From Nitratidesulfovibrio sp. SRB-5 (GTDB lineage: Bacteria > Desulfobacterota > Desulfovibrionia > Desulfovibrionales > Desulfovibrionaceae), in the NCBI RefSeq assembly GCF_019931275.1, contig NZ_JAIOTY010000002.1, positions 1,041,131-1,105,130 on the forward strand: a stretch of DNA of 64,000 nucleotides, written 5' to 3'. Shown here in pieces: positions 51,749 to 60,500 of this stretch (its first letter is position 1; the number at the start of each line of letters is the position of its first letter). The notes beneath the pieces were generated by a model. It saw nothing but the letters and a program-made list of their open reading frames with translations. It ran no database searches and was not told where the DNA came from. The position numbers were made by a program, and so were the translations under genes.

Positions 51749-53659
51749 CTACCCTTCCTTGAACCGCGCGACAAGGTCGCCAAGGCGTTGCGCCTCGGTG
51801 TTCAGGTCGCCCAGCGACCGTTCCGCGTCGCGCATGGCCTGGGCGGTGTCTTCGCTGATGGTGGTGACGTCGCCCAGCGAGCGCACGATGTCCGCGCTCA
51901 CCTCCGCCTGTTCCTGGCCCGAGGTGGCCACGGCGCGCACCTGCGCGGACACGCCGGAGGCCAGCCGCACGATTTCGTCCAGCGAGCTTCCGGCGGTATC
52001 CGCCTGGGTGTTGGCCTGGGTTACCGCCTCCACGGCGGCATCCACCTGGCGCGCGCTGGCCGCCGTGCCTTCCTGAATGGCCCGGATGGCCTCGCCCACC
52101 TCGCGGGTGGCGTACATGGTTTTTTCCGCCAGCTTGCGCACCTCGTCTGCCACCACGGCAAAGCCGCGTCCGGCATCCCCGGCGCGGGCCGCCTCGATGG
52201 CCGCATTCAGGGCCAGCAGGTTGGTCTGGTCGGCAATGTCGCTGATTACGGCCATTATGCCGCCAATGCTGTCGGCCTTGCGCGAAAGGTCGGCCATGCT
52301 TGCATGCAGGTTGGCCGCGCCTTTTTCCACGCGAACCACGGCCTCCTTGACCCGCTGCACTCCCTCGGCCCCTTCGCGGGCCTTGCCCTGGGCGTTGTCG
52401 GCGGTATCGGCGGCGCCCGCGGCCCCACCGGCCATGCCCGCCACGGCGGCGTCCATGCGCTCCATGGCGTGCGAGCTTTCGGCAACGCGCGTCTTCTGGG
52501 CATCCGCGCCGCCGCCCGCAAGGCTGACCTGGCGGCCCACGGTGTCCGCCACGTCGACAATGGCGGCGGCGATGCCTTCCAGCATGCCCGCAGCCTCGTG
52601 CATGCCGTCGCGCCGGGCCTGTTCGGCCCGCATCCGGGCCGCTTCCGCCTCGGCGGTGGCGACTTGCGCGCGCCGGGCATGCTCGGCGGCTTCGTCGGTG
52701 CGCGTACGGGCCTCTTCGATACGCATGCGCAACGATTCCACCATGCTGGCGATGGATTGCTTCAGCCCGCGCAATTCGGCGCGGAATGTGCCGCGCGGCT
52801 GCGCATCCAGGTCGCCCGCCGCCACGGCGCGGGCATAGGCCACCAGCGCGTGCAGCGGTGTGCGCACGGACCGCGTGACCAGCACCGTCAGCACGCAGCC
52901 CACGGCGAGAATGGCGGCGGTGACCGCCAGCACCATGTTGCGCAGGCGGCCTGCGGCCACCTCCAGGTCATCCACGTACACCCCGGTGCCGATGATCCAT
53001 CCCCACGGCTTGTAATGGGCGATGTACGATTCCTTCGGATAGGTCTGGTCGGTCACGCCGCCGCCCTGCCTGGGCTTGGGCCACACGTAGGCCACCAGCC
53101 CTTCGCCGTGCTGGTGCGCAACGTCCACGAAGGCCTGGAACAGGTTGCGGTTGCCGCCGGGATACTCCGTTGCCGGGGCGCCGGGCGCGGCCCGCCAGTG
53201 GGTGCCCCGGTTGTAGGCGGGCTTGTCCAGGGTCTGGCCTTCCAGCGCGGGCGCGGTAGGGTGCATGACCATGGTGGGGTAGGGGGTGCGGTCGTCGTTG
53301 ATCCAGAAATAGTCGCCGTTGCCGTAGCGCATCTGGCGAAGGGCATCGGCGGCGCGCCGCTTGGCCTCGTCAAGGGGTATCTCGCCCCGGCCGGCCTTTG
53401 CGTCCAGGCCTTCCACCAGCTTCAGGGCCGCCTGCACCAGGTGTTGCAGTTCTTGCTGCCGGGCCTGAAGTGCATCCGAGCGGACCTGCGGCAGGAATCC
53501 GCCGAGAATGGCGGCCATGAACAGCAGGGCGATGAACGTGGCCAGGGCGATGATGCGCAGCGCCACACTTGCCTCGAAGCGGGGCGCGGCGGAAACGGAC
53601 ATGGACAGCGGCGTTGCCGCGCCAGGGGCTGGGGCGGGGCCGGGGGTCGGGTGGGGCAT
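51749..53659 (-). CDS. Methyl-accepting chemotaxis protein with Cache sensor
   Basis: 636 residues. TM1 (~30-52, [21 protein letters not shown]), a single-Cache periplasmic sensor (~58-215; [36 protein letters not shown]..., the sCache_2 signature, and [15 protein letters not shown] at its end), TM2 (~228-250), HAMP, then a signalling domain with the conserved tip [52 protein letters not shown] (~470-525). sCache_2 receptors often detect small organic acids. ATG 53659 with GGAG. It has an extended -10 promoter rather than a sigma-28 element, unlike the other receptor. Confidence 0.93.
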   Translation of the reverse strand: MPHPTPGPAPAPGAATPLSMSVSAAPRFEASVALRIIALATFIALLFMAAILGGFLPQVRSDALQARQQELQHLVQAALKLVEGLDAKAGRGEIPLDEAKRRAADALRQMRYGNGDYFWINDDRTPYPTMVMHPTAPALEGQTLDKPAYNRGTHWRAAPGAPATEYPGGNRNLFQAFVDVAHQHGEGLVAYVWPKPRQGGGVTDQTYPKESYIAHYKPWGWIIGTGVYVDDLEVAAGRLRNMVLAVTAAILAVGCVLTVLVTRSVRTPLHALVAYARAVAAGDLDAQPRGTFRAELRGLKQSIASMVESLRMRIEEARTRTDEAAEHARRAQVATAEAEAARMRAEQARRDGMHEAAGMLEGIAAAIVDVADTVGRQVSLAGGGADAQKTRVAESSHAMERMDAAVAGMAGGAAGAADTADNAQGKAREGAEGVQRVKEAVVRVEKGAANLHASMADLSRKADSIGGIMAVISDIADQTNLLALNAAIEAARAGDAGRGFAVVADEVRKLAEKTMYATREVGEAIRAIQEGTAASARQVDAAVEAVTQANTQADTAGSSLDEIVRLASGVSAQVRAVATSGQEQAEVSADIVRSLGDVTTISEDTAQAMRDAERSLGDLNTEAQRLGDLVARFKEG

Positions 53660-53743
53660 GGGGTACTCCGCTGGGGTGGGCGTGCGCAGGGCAAGGGGTG
53701 TTCGCGCGTCGTCCAAGCGTAGCCGCCCGCTGGTGGGGGCTGA

Positions 53744-53752
53744 ATTATAACA
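53744..53752 (-). promoter_or_regulatory. Extended -10 promoter of the Cache chemoreceptor
   Basis: Minus strand TGTTATAAT (53752-53744): TG plus a perfect TATAAT, 85-90 nt before the ATG at 53659. No good -35, as is usual for extended -10 promoters. Confidence 0.6.
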
Positions 53753-53927
53753 ATGCGCCACAGGGGCGCGGCATGGGCGTGCGTGCGGGCCGCAGCGAGC
53801 GCGCGGCGCCTGTCGCGCGCTTGCGCGGGGGGGCATTTCTGCTAGGCTGGTGGCAAGGCGGCGGACCCTTCGGGGGCCGCGCGTCCGCCGCTTTCTTCGT
53901 CACGGCGGCCCCGGCAAGGAGGTGCCC

Positions 53928-54305
53928 ATGACCCGACAGGTTTCGTTCACGCGGCTGGAGCAGGCGCAGTTGCCCGGCTTTCGGGAACGGCTGGACCGCG
54001 CCGAATCGCCCGACGAGGTGCGACGGTTCTTTGCCGAAACCATGGCCACGCTGCTGGCCGACGCCCTGGGGTCGGCGGGTGCGGTGCGCCACGACGACGT
54101 GGCCCTGATGCCGGATGCGACCGAAGGGTATGTGCTGGCGCCGCCGGTGCGCGCACTGCCGGGCTTTGCGGACATCTGGCGCGATTCCGACCTGCCCCGC
54201 ATCGCGGGCGACTTTGCCCGCCTGGCCGTGAAGCGCCATCGGCATCTGGCGGGCAACCCGGAGCGCACCGAGGCCAAGACCCGGCACAAGGACGGCAAGC
54301 GCTAG
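53928..54305 (+). CDS. Hypothetical protein
   Basis: 125 residues, well-behaved globular composition. N-terminal helices (FTRLEQAQLPGFRERLDRAESPDEVRRFFAETMATLLADALG), a middle segment (VALMPDATEGYVLAPPVRALPGFADIWRDSDLPRIAGDFARLAVKRHRHLAG) and a basic tail (TEAKTRHKDGKR). No signal peptide, TM or catalytic motif; family not recognised. A perfect AAGGAGG lies before ATG 53928. Monocistronic, ended by the 16-bp hairpin at 54408. Confidence 0.7.
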   Translation: MTRQVSFTRLEQAQLPGFRERLDRAESPDEVRRFFAETMATLLADALGSAGAVRHDDVALMPDATEGYVLAPPVRALPGFADIWRDSDLPRIAGDFARLAVKRHRHLAGNPERTEAKTRHKDGKR

Positions 54306-54407
54306 GGGCTGCGTCCGGATTGTCCTGTCGCCCGTTGCGTCACGCCCGAATGGCCTGCCATCGGCCTTTCCCTTTTCCGTCCGCAGTTCCATCCTTCACC
54401 AGCGCAC

Positions 54408-54441
54408 GACGCCCCGCACGGCCATGGCCGTGCGGGGCGTC
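54408..54441. terminator. Bidirectional terminator between hypothetical gene and corA
   Basis: GACGCCCCGCACGGCC (54408-54423) and GGCCGTGCGGGGCGTC (54426-54441): perfect 16-bp dyad between convergent genes. Confidence 0.85.
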
Positions 54442-54465
54442 CCGTCGCTGCGCAGGCAGGCGCGA

Positions 54466-55398
54466 CTACAGCCAGCGTTTCTTGATGAACACCAGCCAGG
54501 CCACCATGCACAGCCCCACGGTCACCCCGGAGACGATGCCGAAGGCATACGGCGAATCGTGCAGGGGGGTGTCGATGTTCATCCCGTATATGCCGGTGAT
54601 GATGTTGGGGATCATCAGGATGATGGTGAACCCGGTCAGGAATTTCATGACCGTGTTCATGTTGTTGGAAATGATGGAGGCAAACGCGTCCATGGTGCCG
54701 GAAAGGATGTCGCTGTAGATGTTGGTCATGCCGATGGCCTGGCGGTTCTCGGTTATGGCGTCTTCCAGCAGGTCGCTTTCCTCTTCGCTTATGCGCAGGG
54801 TGCGGGTGCGCAGCAGCTTTTCCATGATGATGTCGTTGGCCTTGAGCGACGTGGTGAAGTACACGAGGCTCTTTTCGATGTTCAGCAACTCTATGAGTTC
54901 CTGATTGCGCATGGATTGCTGCAAGCGCTGCTCGATGAACGCGGTACGCCGGTTGATGTCCTTCAGGTCGTTCAGGTAGGTGATGGCGGTGCGTTGCAGC
55001 AGGTGAATGGCCAGGCACAGGCGGCGGGCCGTGTCCATGGTGCGGGCGCGTCCGTTCAGCAGTTCGGTCACGATGTCGCGCGGCGAGCGGCACACCGTGA
55101 CCACGGCGGAGCGGGTGATCACGATGCCTATGGGCAGCGTAAGGTAGGGCACGCGCACGTCGGTCTCGTTTTCCAGGGGCACGCGGATGACCAGCAGCAG
55201 TACGCCGTCCTCGTGCTCCAGACGGGCGCGTTCGTCGGCGTCCAGGGGGTCGGTCAGGTAGTCCAGCGGAATGCCCAGCAGCACCGAGGCCCGTCGCAGT
55301 TCCTCGTCAGAGGGATTGGAAAGGTTGACCCAACAGTCTGGCTCGATGTGGTCGATGGGGGTCAGTGCGCCGTCGATGGTCTTGTGAATGGTGAACAC
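54466..55398 (-). CDS. corA: CorA-family divalent cation (Mg2+) transporter
   Basis: 310 residues; pentameric inner-membrane channel for Mg2+ (possibly Co2+/Ni2+). A long cytoplasmic N-domain (CWVNLSNPSDEELRRASVLLGIP...VPLENETDVRVPYLTLPIGIVIT) and stalk helix lead to two C-terminal TM helices; the first ends in the invariant GMN motif (NIITGIYGMNIDTP, ~275), and the second is GIVSGVTVGLCMVAWLVFI with a basic KKRWL end. The start is a GTG at 55398 with AAGGAG 7 nt upstream; the longer open frame has no homology. Shorter N-domain than enteric CorA, as in the CorA-II/MIT group. Confidence 0.92.
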   Translation of the reverse strand: MFTIHKTIDGALTPIDHIEPDCWVNLSNPSDEELRRASVLLGIPLDYLTDPLDADERARLEHEDGVLLLVIRVPLENETDVRVPYLTLPIGIVITRSAVVTVCRSPRDIVTELLNGRARTMDTARRLCLAIHLLQRTAITYLNDLKDINRRTAFIEQRLQQSMRNQELIELLNIEKSLVYFTTSLKANDIIMEKLLRTRTLRISEEESDLLEDAITENRQAIGMTNIYSDILSGTMDAFASIISNNMNTVMKFLTGFTIILMIPNIITGIYGMNIDTPLHDSPYAFGIVSGVTVGLCMVAWLVFIKKRWL

Positions 55399-55952
55399 GG
55401 CAAGGCTCCTTGCGTCCGTTCCGGGTGTGGTCAGGCGCGCGGCGCATGCCGCGCGTGCCGGAAACAGCCGCGCGCCGCGCCAGGCCCGATGCACGGGGAT
55501 CAGGGCAGGGTGCGGCGGCGGAAGCAGCGGAGCGTCACGAGTACGGGTCCGCGGAACGGGCCACGGACAGCACGCGACGATGCATCCGGCAGCGGGCGCG
55601 CCGGATGGAGCGGTCGGAAAGCAGGGAAGATGCGAAAAGCGGGGAAAGCGGTCTGCGGAACATGGTCCACCTCCGGGGGCGCGCAGCGCCGCCGGGCGGA
55701 CCGGGAAGGGATCAGGCCCGGACGTGGTGGCGGCAGCGGCGCTGGTGCGTCGTTGCGAAACGGTGCGATGCGATGGGGCATCTACTACTGTCGCCGGAAT
55801 CCACGTCTGTGCTCCTGTTGGGGGTGCGGGCGGGCCGTGTGGCCGCCGCCCGGTGTGCCACGAATCTGGCGCGGCACGCTGCGGGGTCTGCTTTACGCCC
55901 GCTTGGTCCGCTTGGCAACCGGAAATGCGCCGGGGCTGGGGGCTGGGCAGGG
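55399..55952. other. 554-bp gap upstream of corA
   Basis: GC-rich; no gene, clear promoter or recognisable Mg2+ riboswitch (M-box) features. Downstream of the DUF1499 gene on the same strand, so part may be its 3' UTR or a corA leader. Confidence 0.45.
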
Positions 55953-56480
55953 CTAGCGGGACAACCCCAGAAACCTGCGCCGCAACTGTTCGGACCTGTC
56001 GCGGTTGACGCCGAAGTCCCACCAGCCGGAACGGGCCGCGGAACGCAGGTGCACCACGGAAGCCGCCGGATCTGCCACGCACACCACGTCGTCGATGAAG
56101 CCGAAGACCTTGCTGCGGCACTGGGCGCGCACGGTCAGGCCGTCCATTTCGGTCACGGTGCAGCCGGGCAGGGCGCCCAGAGCCACGGCCAGACGGCGCA
56201 TGGCCGTGGCCGCGTCGCCGGTGAAGGGCAGAGGTTCGATATACTGCCCGTCCCGCACGGCGCCTTCGGCCTGGGTGATGACACAGTTGGGGCGGTCGGG
56301 GCAGGCGGGCAGGCGCACGGGCCCGGCAGGCTGGTGTGCTCCGGCAGGCTGGTCGGGCTGGGCGGCATGGGCGGTGCGGACTGGCCCCTGGGGCCATGGG
56401 AACCATGCGCCCGCCGCAAGAAGCAGCACAAGCAGCACGGTGCGCAACGCGCCGGGATCGTGAAGGATGGACGAAGACAT
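55953..56480 (-). CDS. DUF1499 family exported protein
   Basis: 175 residues. N-terminal signal/anchor (TVLLVLLLAAGAWFPW), a Pro/Gln/Ala linker, then DUF1499: RLPACPDRPNCVITQAEG (the Cys-Pro...Pro-Asn-Cys start), YIEPLPFTGDAATAMRRLAVAL, CRSKVFGFIDDVVCVADP and SAARSGWWDFGVNRDRSEQLRRRFLG, the last two being the family's most conserved blocks. GGGAGG precedes ATG 56480. Function of the family not established; probably periplasmic. Confidence 0.85.
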   Translation of the reverse strand: MSSSILHDPGALRTVLLVLLLAAGAWFPWPQGPVRTAHAAQPDQPAGAHQPAGPVRLPACPDRPNCVITQAEGAVRDGQYIEPLPFTGDAATAMRRLAVALGALPGCTVTEMDGLTVRAQCRSKVFGFIDDVVCVADPAASVVHLRSAARSGWWDFGVNRDRSEQLRRRFLGLSR

Positions 56481-56629
56481 GGATGCCTCCCGTGGGTGCG
56501 GGGCGCGGGCGGCGGCATGAACCGCAACCCGGAAACGACCCGGTAACCGATCCGGTAGCGGGACCGGCAACCGATCCGGCAGCTGGGCCGATAGCTGGGC
56601 CGGGGCAGTCGCCCCATGACAAACGACAA

Positions 56630-56659
56630 GGGGCCGCCCCGTATGCGCGGAACGGCCCC
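56630..56659 (-). terminator. Hairpin after the TetR gene
   Basis: GGGGCCG (56630-56636) and CGGCCCC (56653-56659); 16-nt loop. Minus-strand exit TTGTCGTTTG. 26 bp past the TetR stop. Confidence 0.6.
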
Positions 56660-56684
56660 GTGGAAAACGGCGCGGATGTCTCCG

Positions 56685-57266
56685 CTACGGCTTCAGGAAG
56701 CGGCTGACGTTGTCGATGACGTTGCGCAGCAGATCGTCGGTGGGTTCCACGAACTGGAAGTGGATGGTGCGCACGATGCCCACCATGATGCCCACGATCA
56801 TGCACGCGGTGTCCTCGACATTGATGTCGGTGCGCACCGAGCCGTCACGCTGGCCGTCGCGCAGGGCCACCAGCAGGTACTCGTTGAGGTAGGAGTATAT
56901 TTCCTTGATGGCCAGGAACACGTCGTCGTTCCGTTCGCCGTAGCGGGTGGGCGCGTCGCGGAAGATCAGGCAGAACTCCATGCGGTTCTTCTTCACGAAC
57001 ACGTAGAACGACTTGATGATGGAGACCACCTTCTCCACGCTGGTTTCGGGGGCGCGCACCTCGAGATACTTCTCGATGTCGCTGATGAGCTGATCCTTCA
57101 CGTTGCGGATCAGGGTGAGGAAGATGTCGTCCTTGGTCTTGAAATGACGGAAGATGGTGCCTTCCGCCACGCCCGCCTCCTTGGCGAGGAGGCTGGTGGG
57201 GGTGTTGTTGAACCCGCGCTCGGCAAACAGCTTGGCGGCGGTAAGCAGAATGGTGTCGCGCTTCAT
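56685..57266 (-). CDS. TetR-family transcriptional regulator
   Basis: 193 residues. N-terminal helix-turn-helix (MKRDTILLTAAKLFAERGFNNTPTSLLAKEAGVAEGTIFRHFKTKDDIF) with the typical AKEAGVAEGTIFRHF recognition helix, and a helical ligand domain (SIIKSFYVFVKKNRMEFCLIFRDAPTRYGERNDDVFLAIKEIYSYLNEYLLVALRDG...). ATG 57266 with AAAGGA. No adjacent target gene of a typical TetR pair; it may control itself via the palindromes upstream or distant genes such as envelope or efflux functions. Ligand unknown. Confidence 0.9.
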   Translation of the reverse strand: MKRDTILLTAAKLFAERGFNNTPTSLLAKEAGVAEGTIFRHFKTKDDIFLTLIRNVKDQLISDIEKYLEVRAPETSVEKVVSIIKSFYVFVKKNRMEFCLIFRDAPTRYGERNDDVFLAIKEIYSYLNEYLLVALRDGQRDGSVRTDINVEDTACMIVGIMVGIVRTIHFQFVEPTDDLLRNVIDNVSRFLKP

Positions 57267-57343
57267 GTCGGAATCCTTTCAGTGTCTGCCGCGATACGGC
57301 AGAAGCGAGGAGTGAACGCTCAAACGAGAGAAGGCTAACCCCA

Positions 57344-57351
57344 CTCATGAG
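57344..57351. promoter_or_regulatory. Possible operator upstream of the TetR gene
   Basis: Perfect palindrome CTCATGAG, with related TGAACGCTCA (57313-57322) and GCGCTCAC nearby. A repeated GCTCA core suggests autoregulation; weak evidence. Confidence 0.35.
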
Positions 57352-57548
57352 CGGTGTCAACGTTGGTGTTGGGCGCTCACGCAATCCGTGCGAAACAGGA
57401 GCCCGACATCGGTACGGCGCGTGCTTTGGCGGGCGGCACAACTCATGAAAAGAACAGGAAAAGGCACGCCAGAGGGTACGCCCCGGCCCGGAATGGCTTG
57501 GGTGGGAATGGCCGGGGCGGTATGGGGGCGTGTCGTCCGGCGGGCGGC

Positions 57549-60500
57549 TCAGCCCCGGCGGCCAGCCTGCCCGGCGCGCGGGGCCAGGGCGATGCGGTTG
57601 CGTTCCACCGCGGCCTCCAGTTCGGGCAGCAGGTCGCGCACCGCTTCCATGTCGTCGGCGGTGGCGGCCCGTTCCACGCAGCGGGCAATGCGTTCCAGCA
57701 CCCGCAGGCCGAAGCTTTCCGCCTTGCCCGCGATGCGCGCCGCCGCTTCCTGCACGGCAAAGGTGCTGCCGTCGGCCCGACCGCGCCGGGCATCGTCCAG
57801 GGCGGCATCCAGGGTTTCCAGCAGGCCGGGGATGAAGGGCTCGATGTCGTCGCCCATGTTCACGTGCGGCTCTGTCCGCCGACCGCCAGAAGCAACGGGC
57901 GGAACGGGAGAAGCCGGGCGCGCCGGTGCGGCGCCGGACCTGGCGGGCTGGGCCGGGGCTGCCTGCGACGGGTCACGCCGCGTCGCATCGTTTTCCGGAC
58001 TTCTGGCGCGGTCCGCGCCCCGGCCAAGGTGCACGGCGATGCGTTCCGCGATGCGTTCGGCAAAGCTCTTGGCGGGGGCGGCTTGCGGCGGCGTGGCTGT
58101 CCGCGAGTGCGGCGAAGCGTGCGCGGCCTGACCGTACGAAACTTGTCCGGGTGAAACCTGTACGGGGGCATGGCCGGGCTGCGCGCTGGGCGCCGGGGGC
58201 GCCTGCTGCCCCGGCTGGGGCCTGGTGTACTGCATTTGCGGCGGCAGGGCCGGGCCGGTCTGTTGTCCGGCGGGCCACGCCGGAACTGCCGGGCCTGTCT
58301 GGGCAGTCTGGCCCGTTTGGGTCGTCCGGCCTGTCTGGCCTGTCTGGGCAGTCTGGGCGCCTTGGGCTCCCTGGGCAGTCGACGCGGCAGCCTGCGCTTG
58401 TCCGGGCTGGGGCTGTCCGGCCTGTGTCTGTCCGGGCTGCGCTTGTCCGGGCTGCGCTTGTCCGGGGTGCGCTTGTCCGGGTTGCGCCAGTCCGGTCGTC
58501 ACCTGCCCGGCGGGCTGCTTGGGACGGTAACCGGGGCGCACTTCAGCCGACAGGTCGCGGATGGGCCGGGTGTCGGGCTGCGGAAGGGCCGGGGCCTGTT
58601 CCGCAACCTGTTGCCCCCTTTGCTCCGGCGACGGGTGGGGCACGGGGCGTTGCCCCTGCTGTTGGGCCCGCTGGGCACGTTCCCAGCGTTCCAGGCGCGC
58701 CGCCGCCCCGTAGGACGAAGAGGCGCTGGCCCCTGCATGGGCGGTGGACCGGTGCGGCTCCATGGGCATGGGGTCGCCCACCCATTCACCGCCGTCGGCG
58801 GGGGCCGCGGGCTTGCGCACCGCAGTGGCCGCGTTTTCGGGATGCGCGTCGGCGCGCTCCTGCCGGGTTGTGGCGGCGGCAGCACCCGCAACCGGCTGGG
58901 TCGGGGCGGGCTTCACGGGAGTGGGGTCGCCCACGGATTCCTCGAAATAGTCGTCCCAGGCCGGGGGAGCCATCTCCGTGGGCGTTGCCGCAGCCGCGAC
59001 AGTGGCGGCGGCCCCTGCGGCAAGGGGCGAGGCCGGGGGCGTTGGGGCTGGCGCTGCCGGTGCTTGGCCCGATGCGGTCGGGGTATCGGCGCCAGGTTCG
59101 GAATCCTCGGCGTCGGTGACGATGAGGTCCAGCAGCGATCCGCCCTCGGGCAGTCCGCCATTCCCGTGCGGTGCGCCGGTGGCGGCCACCCCGGACGCCG
59201 AGGGCTGCTGCCCTGCGGCGGGGTCGGCGTGGCCCACGGCAAAGATGTCCGCGCCGAACAGGTCGGGCAACTCTTCGGTCTCGTCCGGTTCTGCCTCATG
59301 GGCCATGGCGTGGGCGGCGTCGGCGTTGCCGCCGTCGTTTTCCGCCGCGTGCGGCGCCGGTTCCGGTACTCCGGCCACCGGCGTTCCGGCCACCGGGCGG
59401 TCCCAGGGATGCCACGACGTGGGCTCGGCAGGCACAGGCTCGGCAGGCGCAGGCGCGTCGGATGCGTCCTCATGCGGCGCACCCGCGTCGGCCTCGGTCT
59501 CGTTGGGCGCAAGCCCCTCGTCCTGTAATTCCGGCAGTGCATCCATGGCCGAGTCGTCATGGGGGTACGCCGGGGCATCGGACGGAGAGGCGTCGTCCCG
59601 CGTGGTTTCGGGGGCATCCCACGCCGGGGCGGCATCCCCGACCAGCGAAAGCCCGTCTGCCCCGGCATGGCCGATATGACCGACATGGCCAGCAGCACCG
59701 GCATCCGCGTCGTTGTCGGCAGCGGACAGGAACAGGTCCGGCAGTTCCGCGAATTCCGGCGGCGCGGCGTGGGCGTCGTCGCCTTCCTCGCCGTGCGGCA
59801 GTTCCGCTGCCGCAGCCCCGTATCCGGCGTAGTCCGCGTATTCGGGCTGCGGCTGCGGTTCGGCATGGGGCGGTGCCAGGCGTTCCACGGCGGCGCGCAG
59901 GCCGCTGCGGGTGAGGGGCTTTTCCAGCGTTTCGGTGCACCCGGCGGTCAGCATGCGTTCGGCCTGCGCCTCGTGCGACACAAGGGCCAGCACCGGCACC
60001 GGGGGCAGCCCGTGCTCCTGCTCGAAGGCGCGGATGGACGCCAGGGCGGCCACGATGTCGTCCTCGGGCATGTCGCCGTCCATGATGATCAGGCCCGAGG
60101 GCGCGCGCCGGTACAGGATGCCCGCCTCGGTGGCGCCGCGCGCCTCCAGCGGGGCATGGGGCAGCCCTTCCAGGAAAAAGGCCAGCAACTGGCGGTTGCT
60201 GGGCACGTCGTCGGCCACGATGACCTGCAACGGACGGTGCGGGGCCACCGGCCCCAGGTGCAGGTGGTCCGCCGCCGTCACGGCATCGGGCGTGGGCCGG
60301 GCCACGCGCAGATCGTCGGTCAGGTCCACGCCCACGAAGGGGCGCGGCGCCGTGGCGTCGCCCGAAAGGGCCACCAGCCGCGCGGTGAACGAAATGGTGG
60401 TGCCCTGGCCCCGCCCGCTTTCCACGGTCAGGGTGCCCCCGGCGGCGTCGGCCATTTCCCACGCCCGGGCCAGTGCGCTGACGCTGCGCTTGTGCGGCGG

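Noticed and set aside
55399..55952. Mg2+ riboswitch (M-box) upstream of corA
   Set aside because: None of the conserved loop sequences could be recognised.
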